Below, piece by piece: positions 56,063 to 64,000 of a stretch of DNA of 64,000 bases. Position 1 is the first letter of the stretch, and the number at the start of each line of letters is the position of its first letter. Below the pieces are notes generated by a model that ran no database searches, was not told the origin of the DNA, and worked only from the letters and a program-made list of their open reading frames with translations. The DNA comes from JAHBNG01 sp039028975 (GTDB taxonomy: Bacteria > Chloroflexota > Anaerolineae > Caldilineales > Caldilineaceae). The stretch is from positions 1-64,000 of the forward strand of contig JBCCHB010000035.1 in NCBI GenBank assembly GCA_039028975.1, read 5' to 3'. Position numbers and translations under genes: made by a program.

Positions 56063-59000
56063 ATGCAGAATCCATTCAAGCTCAACCGTTCTTTTGCTCC
56101 AAAGCCAATTTGGTTGCGAGTACTGATCTTCGTATTGCTACTTGAACTGATGCCCTGGAGCGCTATCGTGCCGGCGAACACCTTAGCAGCATACACGACG
56201 CGTCTTCCGTGGGTAGGAGAACCGATCTCAGATCTTTTTAGGCCTTCTGTGGCTTATGCCCAAACCATTACGGTAGACAATGTCAGTGAGAATCTGTCGA
56301 ACAATGTAAATAGCATCAATGTTCCCCATACTACGGGCGAAGGGAGCGATCGACTCATGTTAGTCGGAATTTCATTGAACGCTGGTGGAAATGGTAACTT
56401 TGTCGACTCTGTCTCTTATGGCGGCACGCCTCTGACACTTGTCGGCACAAAAAGCAGCCCAGGTGGCAACGCGGTAATGGCCATCTACCAATTGCTCAAC
56501 CCCCCAAGCGTCACAAATGACGTGAGCGTCATACTCGATCAACAAAGCTCGGGTGTTGCGGTAGGTGTGATGACCTTCTCCGGTGTTGAGCAGACGAATC
56601 CGTTAGGCGCTTTTACCTCAAATTCTGACGATACAGGCATCCCAACCGTGCTCGTCTCCTCGGTTAGCAACGAACTGGTCTTTGACACGGTTGTCCATGA
56701 TACAGGGTTAGCATTGACTGCAGCAGTAGGACAGACCGAACGCTGGAACCTAACAGAGAGTGGCGAAACCACGGGTGCAGGCAGCACCAAAGTTGGCGCT
56801 GAATCTATAGCCATGTCTTGGATTCCAGGCGATGCGAACCAAGAGTGGGCCATGGGTGCGGTTTCCATTAAGCCAGTTTCTGGTGCCGGATCAGGAGGTG
56901 GCGAACTCCCACCGCCTGACCACTACTGGACGTTCGATGAAAACGCAGCTGCTACCGCCAACGACACTGGTACGGTTGGCGGTTTTCATGGTTCCTTGTT
57001 AAATGGAGCAAGCTGGACTGAAGGTATTGTCAATAGCGCTCTGCTCTTTACAGAGAGTGGTACCTCCAACGGACACTTTGTCAACATTGGTCAGTCGAAT
57101 GGCACGAATCCTTGGAGTGTTGCGTTTTGGATACGGCGTGATAGCGACCTGTCAGCGAACACAGTCTTTGTACTTGAAGGGGCTTCGGCCAATATCGTTT
57201 CTGAATATGATGGATCCAATAACATCGGCGTCATTCGGACTTCCCAGGATGGTGCTGATTTTGGTTATGCATTGCCCATTGATAAATGGGTTCATCTAGT
57301 CTTCGTAGCTAATGGAAACCAGGTTACAGCCTACGTGGATGGTGCTGAGAAAAATACGGTAACCTTATCAACGTCAATGGCTCTCCCCTTCCGTGCCATA
57401 GGTGACGACAACGATGGTGAAATCGATAGCTTTGTTGGCGCTATGGATGACCTGAAGGTTTGGGAAGGGACAATCCTTCGTAATGCTCAGGTAGCCGTGT
57501 TATACGATTCCTATTCTGATAGTACGACCAGCGTGACTTTGCCACCCAGCCAAGACACGTGGCTGAAGGATGCGGCGGAGCTACCCAACTACGGTACCTG
57601 CGCTACCATGACCGTGGATCGGTCCGGTGGCGGACTTGGTAAGGGACATGCCCTAGTGCAATTTGATCTCGACAGCATCCCGGCCGATGCAACGATTACG
57701 GCCGCTTACTTGACGTTCACGCGAACGGACGAGGCAACCGATTCATTTGCCCTTGATGCTTATCGCGTGACAAGCGCCTGGGATGAAGGCAGCAGCGGCT
57801 GCGATGGTGCGTCGGATACCGCACACTGGGATCAACGACAGGAGGGTGTCGGCTGGAGTACGGCTGGTGGCGACTATGATTCAACTGTGATTGACACCAT
57901 CACGCCTGAGTCTGTTGGCACCTATACGTGGACAGTTACCTCGGCCGTTGAGGCTTGGCACGCTGGAACAGCGACCAACTTTGGCATCCTAATTGGCTCA
58001 CCCGATACGGGCACGACAACCTATGATTTTGCCACGCGCGAACATCATGACAACACCCTGCGCCCCAAGCTCACGGTTCTGTATAGCGGTGGTACGGTCA
58101 GCAATGTATTAGAAGCGCAAGACGATCGCATCGTGGTGGCCCAGGATACCGTGGAAAATCTTATCGACGTACTCGCCAACGATGAAGGGTCGGATCTGAC
58201 GCTGACAATCGTCACCTCACCCGTCCACGGCTCAGCAAACGTTACAGAGAACAACAAAATTAGCTATACACCAACAGATGGATATAGCGGCCTCGACACC
58301 ATCACCTATCAACTCAGCAATGGCCGTCATACCGATCAAGCGCTGGTCACCATTGTGGTCGATCCGCCAGGCAACAACGTGCCGGATGCCCAAAGGGATA
58401 TCGCTTACACAAGCAAAAACACGCCAATTTCAATCAACGTTCTGGAGAATGACGTTGATAGCGATGGCGACTCGCTCTCTGTCACCATTGTGGTTTTGCC
58501 TGCATATGGGACAGCTATAGTAGACGGTGATCACACGATTTTCTACGAACCCGATTCCGATTACACGGGTCCCGACATGTTGCGATATCGGATCGATGAT
58601 GGCCAGGGTGGTGTCGATAGCGCGCGAGTGCGGATTATCGTCGATGATTTGCTTAACAATGCACCCGTCGCTGTAGATGACGCGGTCGCGGTGGCTCAAA
58701 ATACAACCAAGGTTATTGGCGTGCTGGCGAACGATAGCGACATTGAAGGTGATCCGCTCATCGTCTCGATTTTGCTGCCACCGCTACACGGCACAGCCAC
58801 CCTCAATGCGAACCAGTCAATTGTCTATACCCCAACGGCGGGGTATGCAGGCAGCGATACGCTTCTCTACCAAATTGACGATGGCAATGACAACATAGAT
58901 AGTGCCGTTGTCCATATCACTGTGGATCCAGCGGCAAACAACGCGCCCAATGCAGTAGACGACACGGTCATCGCGCTGCCTGATACCACCAATACCCTAA

Positions 59001-62000
59001 CCGTTCTGAACAACGATAGCGATGCAGATGGCGATCCCCTTCAGCTCTCTGTGACCACAGGGCCCGCCCATGGAACAACCAGCGTGAATCCGGATGGCTC
59101 CATCGTCTATACACCCAACCCTGGATACAGTGGATCCGACTCGTTGATTTATCGACTGGATGACGGCAACGGCGGCGAGGACACCGCCATCGTCACGATT
59201 ATTGTCGATCCCATCGGCAACAATGCACCCATCGCCAATGATGACTCGGGTACGACAAACCAAGAGCAGCCTGCCGTCTTTGTGGTGTTGGCGAATGATA
59301 TCGACACGGATAATGATCCTTTGACTGTCTCGATTCAGACGCCTCCCAGTAATGGGACGGCTGAGATCAACCCAGATAGCTCAATTACTTATGCACCAAT
59401 CGGCGCGTACAGTGGACCCGACTCATTAGTCTACAAAATTAAAGATCCAAGCGGGGAGTTCGATAGCGCTACCCTCGCTATCACGGTAGAACCGCGCGTC
59501 TACAATTGCCTGGAGATCAATGACGTTTCGCAGGCAGAATGCCAGGCGTTGGTGGATATTTATCGCGAAACGAATGGCCCAAACTGGACCTCTGCAACCA
59601 ATTGGCTCACTGCCAACACCGCTTGCTCTTGGTTCGGCGTGACTTGCGCTTCGTCGGCTGCTTTTTCTAGCATCAGCAATAGAAGAGTTACGAACGTTCA
59701 GGAGCAGAGCTTGGCAAACCAAACCGTCACCGAACTCGATCTCTCTGATAACAATTTAGTCGGAGACCTGCCCTGCGTGCTGGACAACTTAACGGGGCTG
59801 GTTCAGCTTGATCTAAACACCAACCAACTGACGGGTCTGCTGCCTTGCGAACTGTCGCGGTTGAACCAACTCACCTACCTTGATCTGAGCAGCAACCGCT
59901 TTAACGGTAACATCCCCAGCGACCTGGGAGCCATGCCCACCATTCAAAATTTGCGCTTGGATAACAATCTCCTAGACGGCACTATTCCTAATGAACTGAG
60001 TGACGCCACGACGCTGAGCAGTTTACGGCTAGATAGTAATCTGCTCCATGGCCAAATTCCAGATACGTTCGGTAATCTAACAAGTCTCTACGAGTTAACG
60101 CTCCGCAACAATGCTTTAACGGGGAATGTGCCTGCAGGAATCAATGGGCTATCTACGCTCACCTCGTTGGATATCGGTAAGAATGGTCTAACAGCCGATG
60201 AGGCCACTGCGGCCTTCCTCACCAGCACGGATCCCGACTGGGGTGACACCCAAACTGTACCGCCTACCAATTTGCAGGTAGTAGGATCGACGGGTCCAGT
60301 ATTTCTGCTTACGTGGACACCCATTACCTACACAAGCGATGGTGGTTTCTATGAAGTCAGCATCGCGACCGACCCAAACGGTCCCTATACGGTCTTGGCC
60401 ACTACAGCGGATAAGAGCGCGGTAACCTACACCGCCAACGGTCTTAACTACGATACGACATACTATTTTCGACTGCGCACCTACACACCCAGTCATGGAA
60501 ATCAGCAGAACGAACTGTGGAGCGACTATAGCGACGTCATGCCTGCAATGATGGCAGAGCCAACCCCGACACCTGTTCCGCCGCCGCCCACGCCAACGCC
60601 CGTCCCAGCCGGCCATGACCTGAGCGTTCAAGGTGTAGAATTTACCCAAGCCGTCCAGACGACCAACAATGATGTCCCTCTCGTAGCGGGTAAACCCATT
60701 GTGGCACGTCTCACTGTAGGTATTGGTGGCACCAGCAGCGATGTGACCAATGTCACTGCTGAATTGCGCGCCTACCGCAACGGAGCAGAGCTACCAAGTT
60801 CTCCTTTGGCTCCTTTCAACTCTGGTGGCGCCATCACGGCCAAGCTATCACCTAACCGTGGTCAGCTCAATGATACGCTGAACTTTACCTTCCCTAGTGA
60901 ATGGCTATCGGCTGGCGTCGTCACCATAGAAGCCATCATCAATCCAGGCCAGACAGACCAGGATAATAGCAACAATAGCCAGACCTTTACGCTAACGCTA
61001 AACGACGTGCCAAATTTGGAGGTGGTACTAGTCCCCATTGCTTTCCAACAGAATGGCGCTGGTCCTACCTATCGACCTGCCTTAGATGGCACCACGGGAT
61101 ATGGATTGGGTTACATCAAAGATCTCTACCCGATTGCCGACATTTCCTATACAATTCATCCTGAATATCTCTTTACTGGCGATCTCCACACCTTCCAAGG
61201 TTGGGTGGATCTATTACGAGAAATCCAGACCATGCGCAGCAATGAAGTGAGCGATCCCAGCGCCTTTTTCCCCAAATACTACGGCGTCATTCAAGTCGCT
61301 CCGGGCTGCTGTCTGGATGTGGGCTGGCCGGTCTCTCCAGCTGCGGCGACCGGTGGGTATGCCAACAACCCAGGTGGCGCTGGTTTGGGGCTGGAAGCGT
61401 CCAACTACGCGCTTTCCAGTGGTACCGCCATGTTCAACGTGGAGACCCATATGGCGTCTCACGAAATCGGGCATATGCTAGGGCTGAGTCATGCCCCTTG
61501 TAATGTCAGTGGGGATCCCAACTTCCCTCAATTAGATGGTTCGATTGGCGACGTAGGTATCTACATCCCCGAAATGAAGCTATTGGCCAACACCTATAAA
61601 GATGTCATGAGCTACTGCATCGATATCCGCAGCACGCCGACTATGTGGATGTCTAGCTATCACTACATCAAGCTCTTTGAAGCGCTTTCAGGACTACCAG
61701 CAGCCTCTTCTGTCAGCACTTCGGCGGTGCGTAGCCATTCTGCCAACCGTTTCTCTAATGCGAATCAGGCTATGGCCGCCAATACATTGACTGCTGCATC
61801 CACCAACACACCCCAGACGGGTTGGCTAGCATCTGGCATTATCTCGGGTAGCGGCATTACTGGCACGATTCAGAGTGCGCAGACCATCTCCTCCACGCAG
61901 GTTGTCTCAGGTAGCCAAATCTGCGCTACCCACGAACTGCGAATGCTTGATGACAATGGCACGCCCCTCTTTAGCTATCACTTCAATCCCAACCCCTTGC

Positions 62001-64000
62001 ATGACGAAGGAGACGGTCAGATTGATAATCCTTTCAATGGTAGCGGAGCCATACCAGGCGGAAGCGGTTCACCGAGCCACACGAATCAGGACTATGGCTA
62101 TGTCTTGCCCAAATTGGCTGGTACGTCGCGCATCCAGCTGTGGCAGGGCAGCACATTTTTAGATGAATGTGTGGTGGCTAGCGCGCCGCCTCTCCTATCG
62201 GCGAATCATGTCGACACGGGTACAGCCATTGACATCACGTGGACCGCTAGCGACCCCAACTCATCCAAGGAGCCGTGGGTGTTGGTGCGCTACAGCGCAG
62301 ACAGCGGAACATCATGGGTTGTGCTGGCTTCCCATGAAGGCCCAACAGGTACATTCACCGTAGACAAGGACCAGCTACTGGAGAGCAGCAGCGGGCTGAT
62401 TGAGGTTGTGGCCAGCAACTGTACCGAGTCTGTTAGCGAACAACTTGTGATTGGTACCGTAGGCAATACAGCCCCTCACCCCGTGATTCTGGGTGCCGAT
62501 CCGCGCACCTTTGACGAAGGAGTATCCATTGTGCTCGACGGGGAAGCAGCTGATCTGGAAGATGGATCGGTGCCAGGCAGCAGCTTTGCCTGGTCGACCC
62601 CTCAGCTTGGCGCTCTGGGACGTGGAAAAAACATCATCTTGCCAGGTGGATTGGTAAGCGGCACGTACTCAGTTACCCTCACTGTAACAGACAGCCGGGG
62701 CCTGGCTGCTCAAACGGCTGTCCAGATCAACATTGATTCTCTGGATGATGATGGAGACGGTATTGTGGATATTGTAGAAGATTCAGCACCGAACAACGGT
62801 GATGGAAACGATGACGGCATTCTCGATTCGACCCAAAGCAGCGTCGCCTCGCTTCCCCTCCATACCAGCGTGGGCAATGGTTACATGACCGCCGAGGTGA
62901 TGGGAGCATGTAACACCATTAGTCAAATCGCCCATCTGGCCCCGTGGGATCTCGCCACAGTAGACTCTGTCTATCAGTATGAAACGGGTCTGGTGAGCGT
63001 CAGTCTGGCCTGCGCCAACCCAGGTGAAGCAGCCACCGTCATCTACTACTGGCATTCAGAGACCAGCCAATCGGGTACTCGCTACCGCAAGTATGGACCC
63101 ACCACGCTTGGCGGGGCTACCAGTGAGTGGTACGATTATCCCGCGCAATTTGGCACGGCTACCATCAGCAATACTGTAGTCCCGACAACGTCCATCACCT
63201 TGGTCGACGGCGAACTCGGTGATGCCACTGGGGCTGATAGCCTGATTGTGGATCCCGGCGGCGTTGCTTCCGATGTTGCCACCGTCAATGTTGCGCTGGA
63301 CGTGACCCTGAATACGGTAAACCCTGCGCGTCAGACCGATCCAATCAGCTTTACGGTGACGATCACAAACTTAGATTCGACACCGTTATCATCGCTGCCG
63401 GTCATCGGCGTTTTTCCGATGGCTTATCTAGATTGCACCACGGCAACCCAACCACCAACTTCGGTCGCCCAAAATCAGCTGACGTGGCAAGACCTGCTTG
63501 CGACGGCAGGTGTCACCTTGAATCAAAACGACACGATTGCATTTGATGTTACCTGCACAGCCGGACTGGATACGACGCTGCTGCCCAATCAGGAAACCAC
63601 CTTCCGCGCCATCGCAGCCAACGCCAGCGACGCCGATGGTATTAGCATCTTTGCGCCGACCAACGTTATGATGGCCCAACGAACCGTCTCTGTGGATTGG
63701 GCAACGGGACACGTCACCCTCACTTGGCAGACAGCAAATGAAAGCCAAATTGCCGCCTTCAATGTCTACCGTAAGTTGCAGGACGACACAGCGTGGACCT
63801 TACGCAACGGCCAGGTAATTGTCGCTGATCGTAACCGTCAATCTACCGGGGGCCATTACATCTTCCGCGACCTGATGATGCAAGAATGGATAGCGATAGG
63901 CATACAACGCAGTCGCTATCGTCCTGCCCACTATCGCCTGGGCATTCTTATGCTCGATGGGACTGTACAGTTCCTGGATATGGGGCATACTGAGCAAGGG
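56063..64000 (+). CDS. Giant multidomain metallopeptidase-containing surface protein (3' end outside window)
   Basis: Open frame of 2646 codons from ATG 56063 to the window edge without a stop; AGGAG lies 10 nt upstream. Signal peptide around residues 17-40 (LRVLIFVLLLELMPWSAI). Domains: beta-rich N-terminal region, LamG/concanavalin-like (about 286-483), DNRLRE/CBM96-like (491-675), five cadherin-like bacterial Ig repeats (682-1144, each with the VLxNDxDxxxD type motif), LRR with an N-terminal cap (1146-1390), Fn3 (1398-1495), and a Pro/Thr linker. Then a CARDB-like domain (1518-1648) and a metallopeptidase domain with zinc motif H1800-EIGH-MLGLS-H1810 and a Met-turn at M1849 (DVMSYC), which is a metzincin signature. 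Then Ig/PKD-like and DUF11-like regions. The last ~110 residues (VTLTWQTANESQIAAFNVYR) resemble the shared C-terminal domain of the giant family, so the true end is probably close. Likely a cell-surface or secreted protease-adhesin. Confidence 0.92.
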   Translation, partial: MQNPFKLNRSFAPKPIWLRVLIFVLLLELMPWSAIVPANTLAAYTTRLPWVGEPISDLFRPSVAYAQTITVDNVSENLSNNVNSINVPHTTGEGSDRLMLVGISLNAGGNGNFVDSVSYGGTPLTLVGTKSSPGGNAVMAIYQLLNPPSVTNDVSVILDQQSSGVAVGVMTFSGVEQTNPLGAFTSNSDDTGIPTVLVSSVSNELVFDTVVHDTGLALTAAVGQTERWNLTESGETTGAGSTKVGAESIAMSWIPGDANQEWAMGAVSIKPVSGAGSGGGELPPPDHYWTFDENAAATANDTGTVGGFHGSLLNGASWTEGIVNSALLFTESGTSNGHFVNIGQSNGTNPWSVAFWIRRDSDLSANTVFVLEGASANIVSEYDGSNNIGVIRTSQDGADFGYALPIDKWVHLVFVANGNQVTAYVDGAEKNTVTLSTSMALPFRAIGDDNDGEIDSFVGAMDDLKVWEGTILRNAQVAVLYDSYSDSTTSVTLPPSQDTWLKDAAELPNYGTCATMTVDRSGGGLGKGHALVQFDLDSIPADATITAAYLTFTRTDEATDSFALDAYRVTSAWDEGSSGCDGASDTAHWDQRQEGVGWSTAGGDYDSTVIDTITPESVGTYTWTVTSAVEAWHAGTATNFGILIGSPDTGTTTYDFATREHHDNTLRPKLTVLYSGGTVSNVLEAQDDRIVVAQDTVENLIDVLANDEGSDLTLTIVTSPVHGSANVTENNKISYTPTDGYSGLDTITYQLSNGRHTDQALVTIVVDPPGNNVPDAQRDIAYTSKNTPISINVLENDVDSDGDSLSVTIVVLPAYGTAIVDGDHTIFYEPDSDYTGPDMLRYRIDDGQGGVDSARVRIIVDDLLNNAPVAVDDAVAVAQNTTKVIGVLANDSDIEGDPLIVSILLPPLHGTATLNANQSIVYTPTAGYAGSDTLLYQIDDGNDNIDSAVVHITVDPAANNAPNAVDDTVIALPDTTNTLTVLNNDSDADGDPLQLSVTTGPAHGTTSVNPDGSIVYTPNPGYSGSDSLIYRLDDGNGGEDTAIVTIIVDPIGNNAPIANDDSGTTNQEQPAVFVVLANDIDTDNDPLTVSIQTPPSNGTAEINPDSSITYAPIGAYSGPDSLVYKIKDPSGEFDSATLAITVEPRVYNCLEINDVSQAECQALVDIYRETNGPNWTSATNWLTANTACSWFGVTCASSAAFSSISNRRVTNVQEQSLANQTVTELDLSDNNLVGDLPCVLDNLTGLVQLDLNTNQLTGLLPCELSRLNQLTYLDLSSNRFNGNIPSDLGAMPTIQNLRLDNNLLDGTIPNELSDATTLSSLRLDSNLLHGQIPDTFGNLTSLYELTLRNNALTGNVPAGINGLSTLTSLDIGKNGLTADEATAAFLTSTDPDWGDTQTVPPTNLQVVGSTGPVFLLTWTPITYTSDGGFYEVSIATDPNGPYTVLATTADKSAVTYTANGLNYDTTYYFRLRTYTPSHGNQQNELWSDYSDVMPAMMAEPTPTPVPPPPTPTPVPAGHDLSVQGVEFTQAVQTTNNDVPLVAGKPIVARLTVGIGGTSSDVTNVTAELRAYRNGAELPSSPLAPFNSGGAITAKLSPNRGQLNDTLNFTFPSEWLSAGVVTIEAIINPGQTDQDNSNNSQTFTLTLNDVPNLEVVLVPIAFQQNGAGPTYRPALDGTTGYGLGYIKDLYPIADISYTIHPEYLFTGDLHTFQGWVDLLREIQTMRSNEVSDPSAFFPKYYGVIQVAPGCCLDVGWPVSPAAATGGYANNPGGAGLGLEASNYALSSGTAMFNVETHMASHEIGHMLGLSHAPCNVSGDPNFPQLDGSIGDVGIYIPEMKLLANTYKDVMSYCIDIRSTPTMWMSSYHYIKLFEALSGLPAASSVSTSAVRSHSANRFSNANQAMAANTLTAASTNTPQTGWLASGIISGSGITGTIQSAQTISSTQVVSGSQICATHELRMLDDNGTPLFSYHFNPNPLHDEGDGQIDNPFNGSGAIPGGSGSPSHTNQDYGYVLPKLAGTSRIQLWQGSTFLDECVVASAPPLLSANHVDTGTAIDITWTASDPNSSKEPWVLVRYSADSGTSWVVLASHEGPTGTFTVDKDQLLESSSGLIEVVASNCTESVSEQLVIGTVGNTAPHPVILGADPRTFDEGVSIVLDGEAADLEDGSVPGSSFAWSTPQLGALGRGKNIILPGGLVSGTYSVTLTVTDSRGLAAQTAVQINIDSLDDDGDGIVDIVEDSAPNNGDGNDDGILDSTQSSVASLPLHTSVGNGYMTAEVMGACNTISQIAHLAPWDLATVDSVYQYETGLVSVSLACANPGEAATVIYYWHSETSQSGTRYRKYGPTTLGGATSEWYDYPAQFGTATISNTVVPTTSITLVDGELGDATGADSLIVDPGGVASDVATVNVALDVTLNTVNPARQTDPISFTVTITNLDSTPLSSLPVIGVFPMAYLDCTTATQPPTSVAQNQLTWQDLLATAGVTLNQNDTIAFDVTCTAGLDTTLLPNQETTFRAIAANASDADGISIFAPTNVMMAQRTVSVDWATGHVTLTWQTANESQIAAFNVYRKLQDDTAWTLRNGQVIVADRNRQSTGGHYIFRDLMMQEWIAIGIQRSRYRPAHYRLGILMLDGTVQFLDMGHTEQG

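Overview
The window is a tandem array of giant secreted or cell-surface protein genes on the + strand. Between them lie small convergent PD-(D/E)XK-type genes on the - strand. I infer a filament- or biofilm-forming Chloroflexota (Anaerolineae/Caldilineae-like) bacterium. The reasons are the C-terminal domain with a GASYxWLD-type motif followed by a terminal FLPhh tail, the abundance of SdrD_B-like and DUF11 domains, and the AAA-ATPase-like/PDDEXK gene. No rRNA, tRNA or housekeeping gene is present, so the taxonomy is an inference only.

Layout. 1-660: a 7-bp repeat array, then a long untranslated leader. 661-9708 (gene A), 10574-19003 (gene B), 19242-28016 (gene C) and 30400-38307 (gene D) are four giant paralogues of 2635-3015 aa. 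They are built from a variable N-terminal head, SdrD_B-like, SpaA/Cna_B-like and DUF11-like domains, and copies of a Cys-bracketed ~440-630-residue module that looks like a beta-propeller. Convergent with A is a 217-aa PD-(D/E)XK-like protein (9777-10430). Convergent with C is a complete AAA-ATPase-like/PDDEXK protein (28089-29630). Convergent with B is only a decayed 3' stub of the latter gene (19047-19180). The heptamer array plus leader seen before A recurs before D (29785-30399). 38308-40240 is a non-coding AT-rich spacer. 40241-43756 (gene E) is a secreted M14 zinc carboxypeptidase with a P-domain. 44524-50448 (gene F) and 50550-55490 (gene G) are two more members of the giant family, the second without the module. 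56063 to the window end (gene H) is a giant multidomain protein with an HExxHxxGxxH metallopeptidase domain, open at 64000.

How they fit together. Nothing cytoplasmic or metabolic is encoded except the two nuclease-like genes. The cluster looks like an exported surface layer of adhesin-like and lectin-like proteins (F5/8C, MAM-like, malectin-like, LamG, LRR) with two secreted peptidases. Six of the giant proteins end in the same ~110-residue domain and short hydrophobic FLP tail, which may be a sorting or anchoring signal. Gene D reads as a mosaic of A (leader, head and 3' end) and B (body), and perfectly identical tracts link B with D and B with C. Recombination between paralogues therefore seems to shape the locus.

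Functions are from motif recognition by eye. Domain boundaries are approximate and no database search was run.
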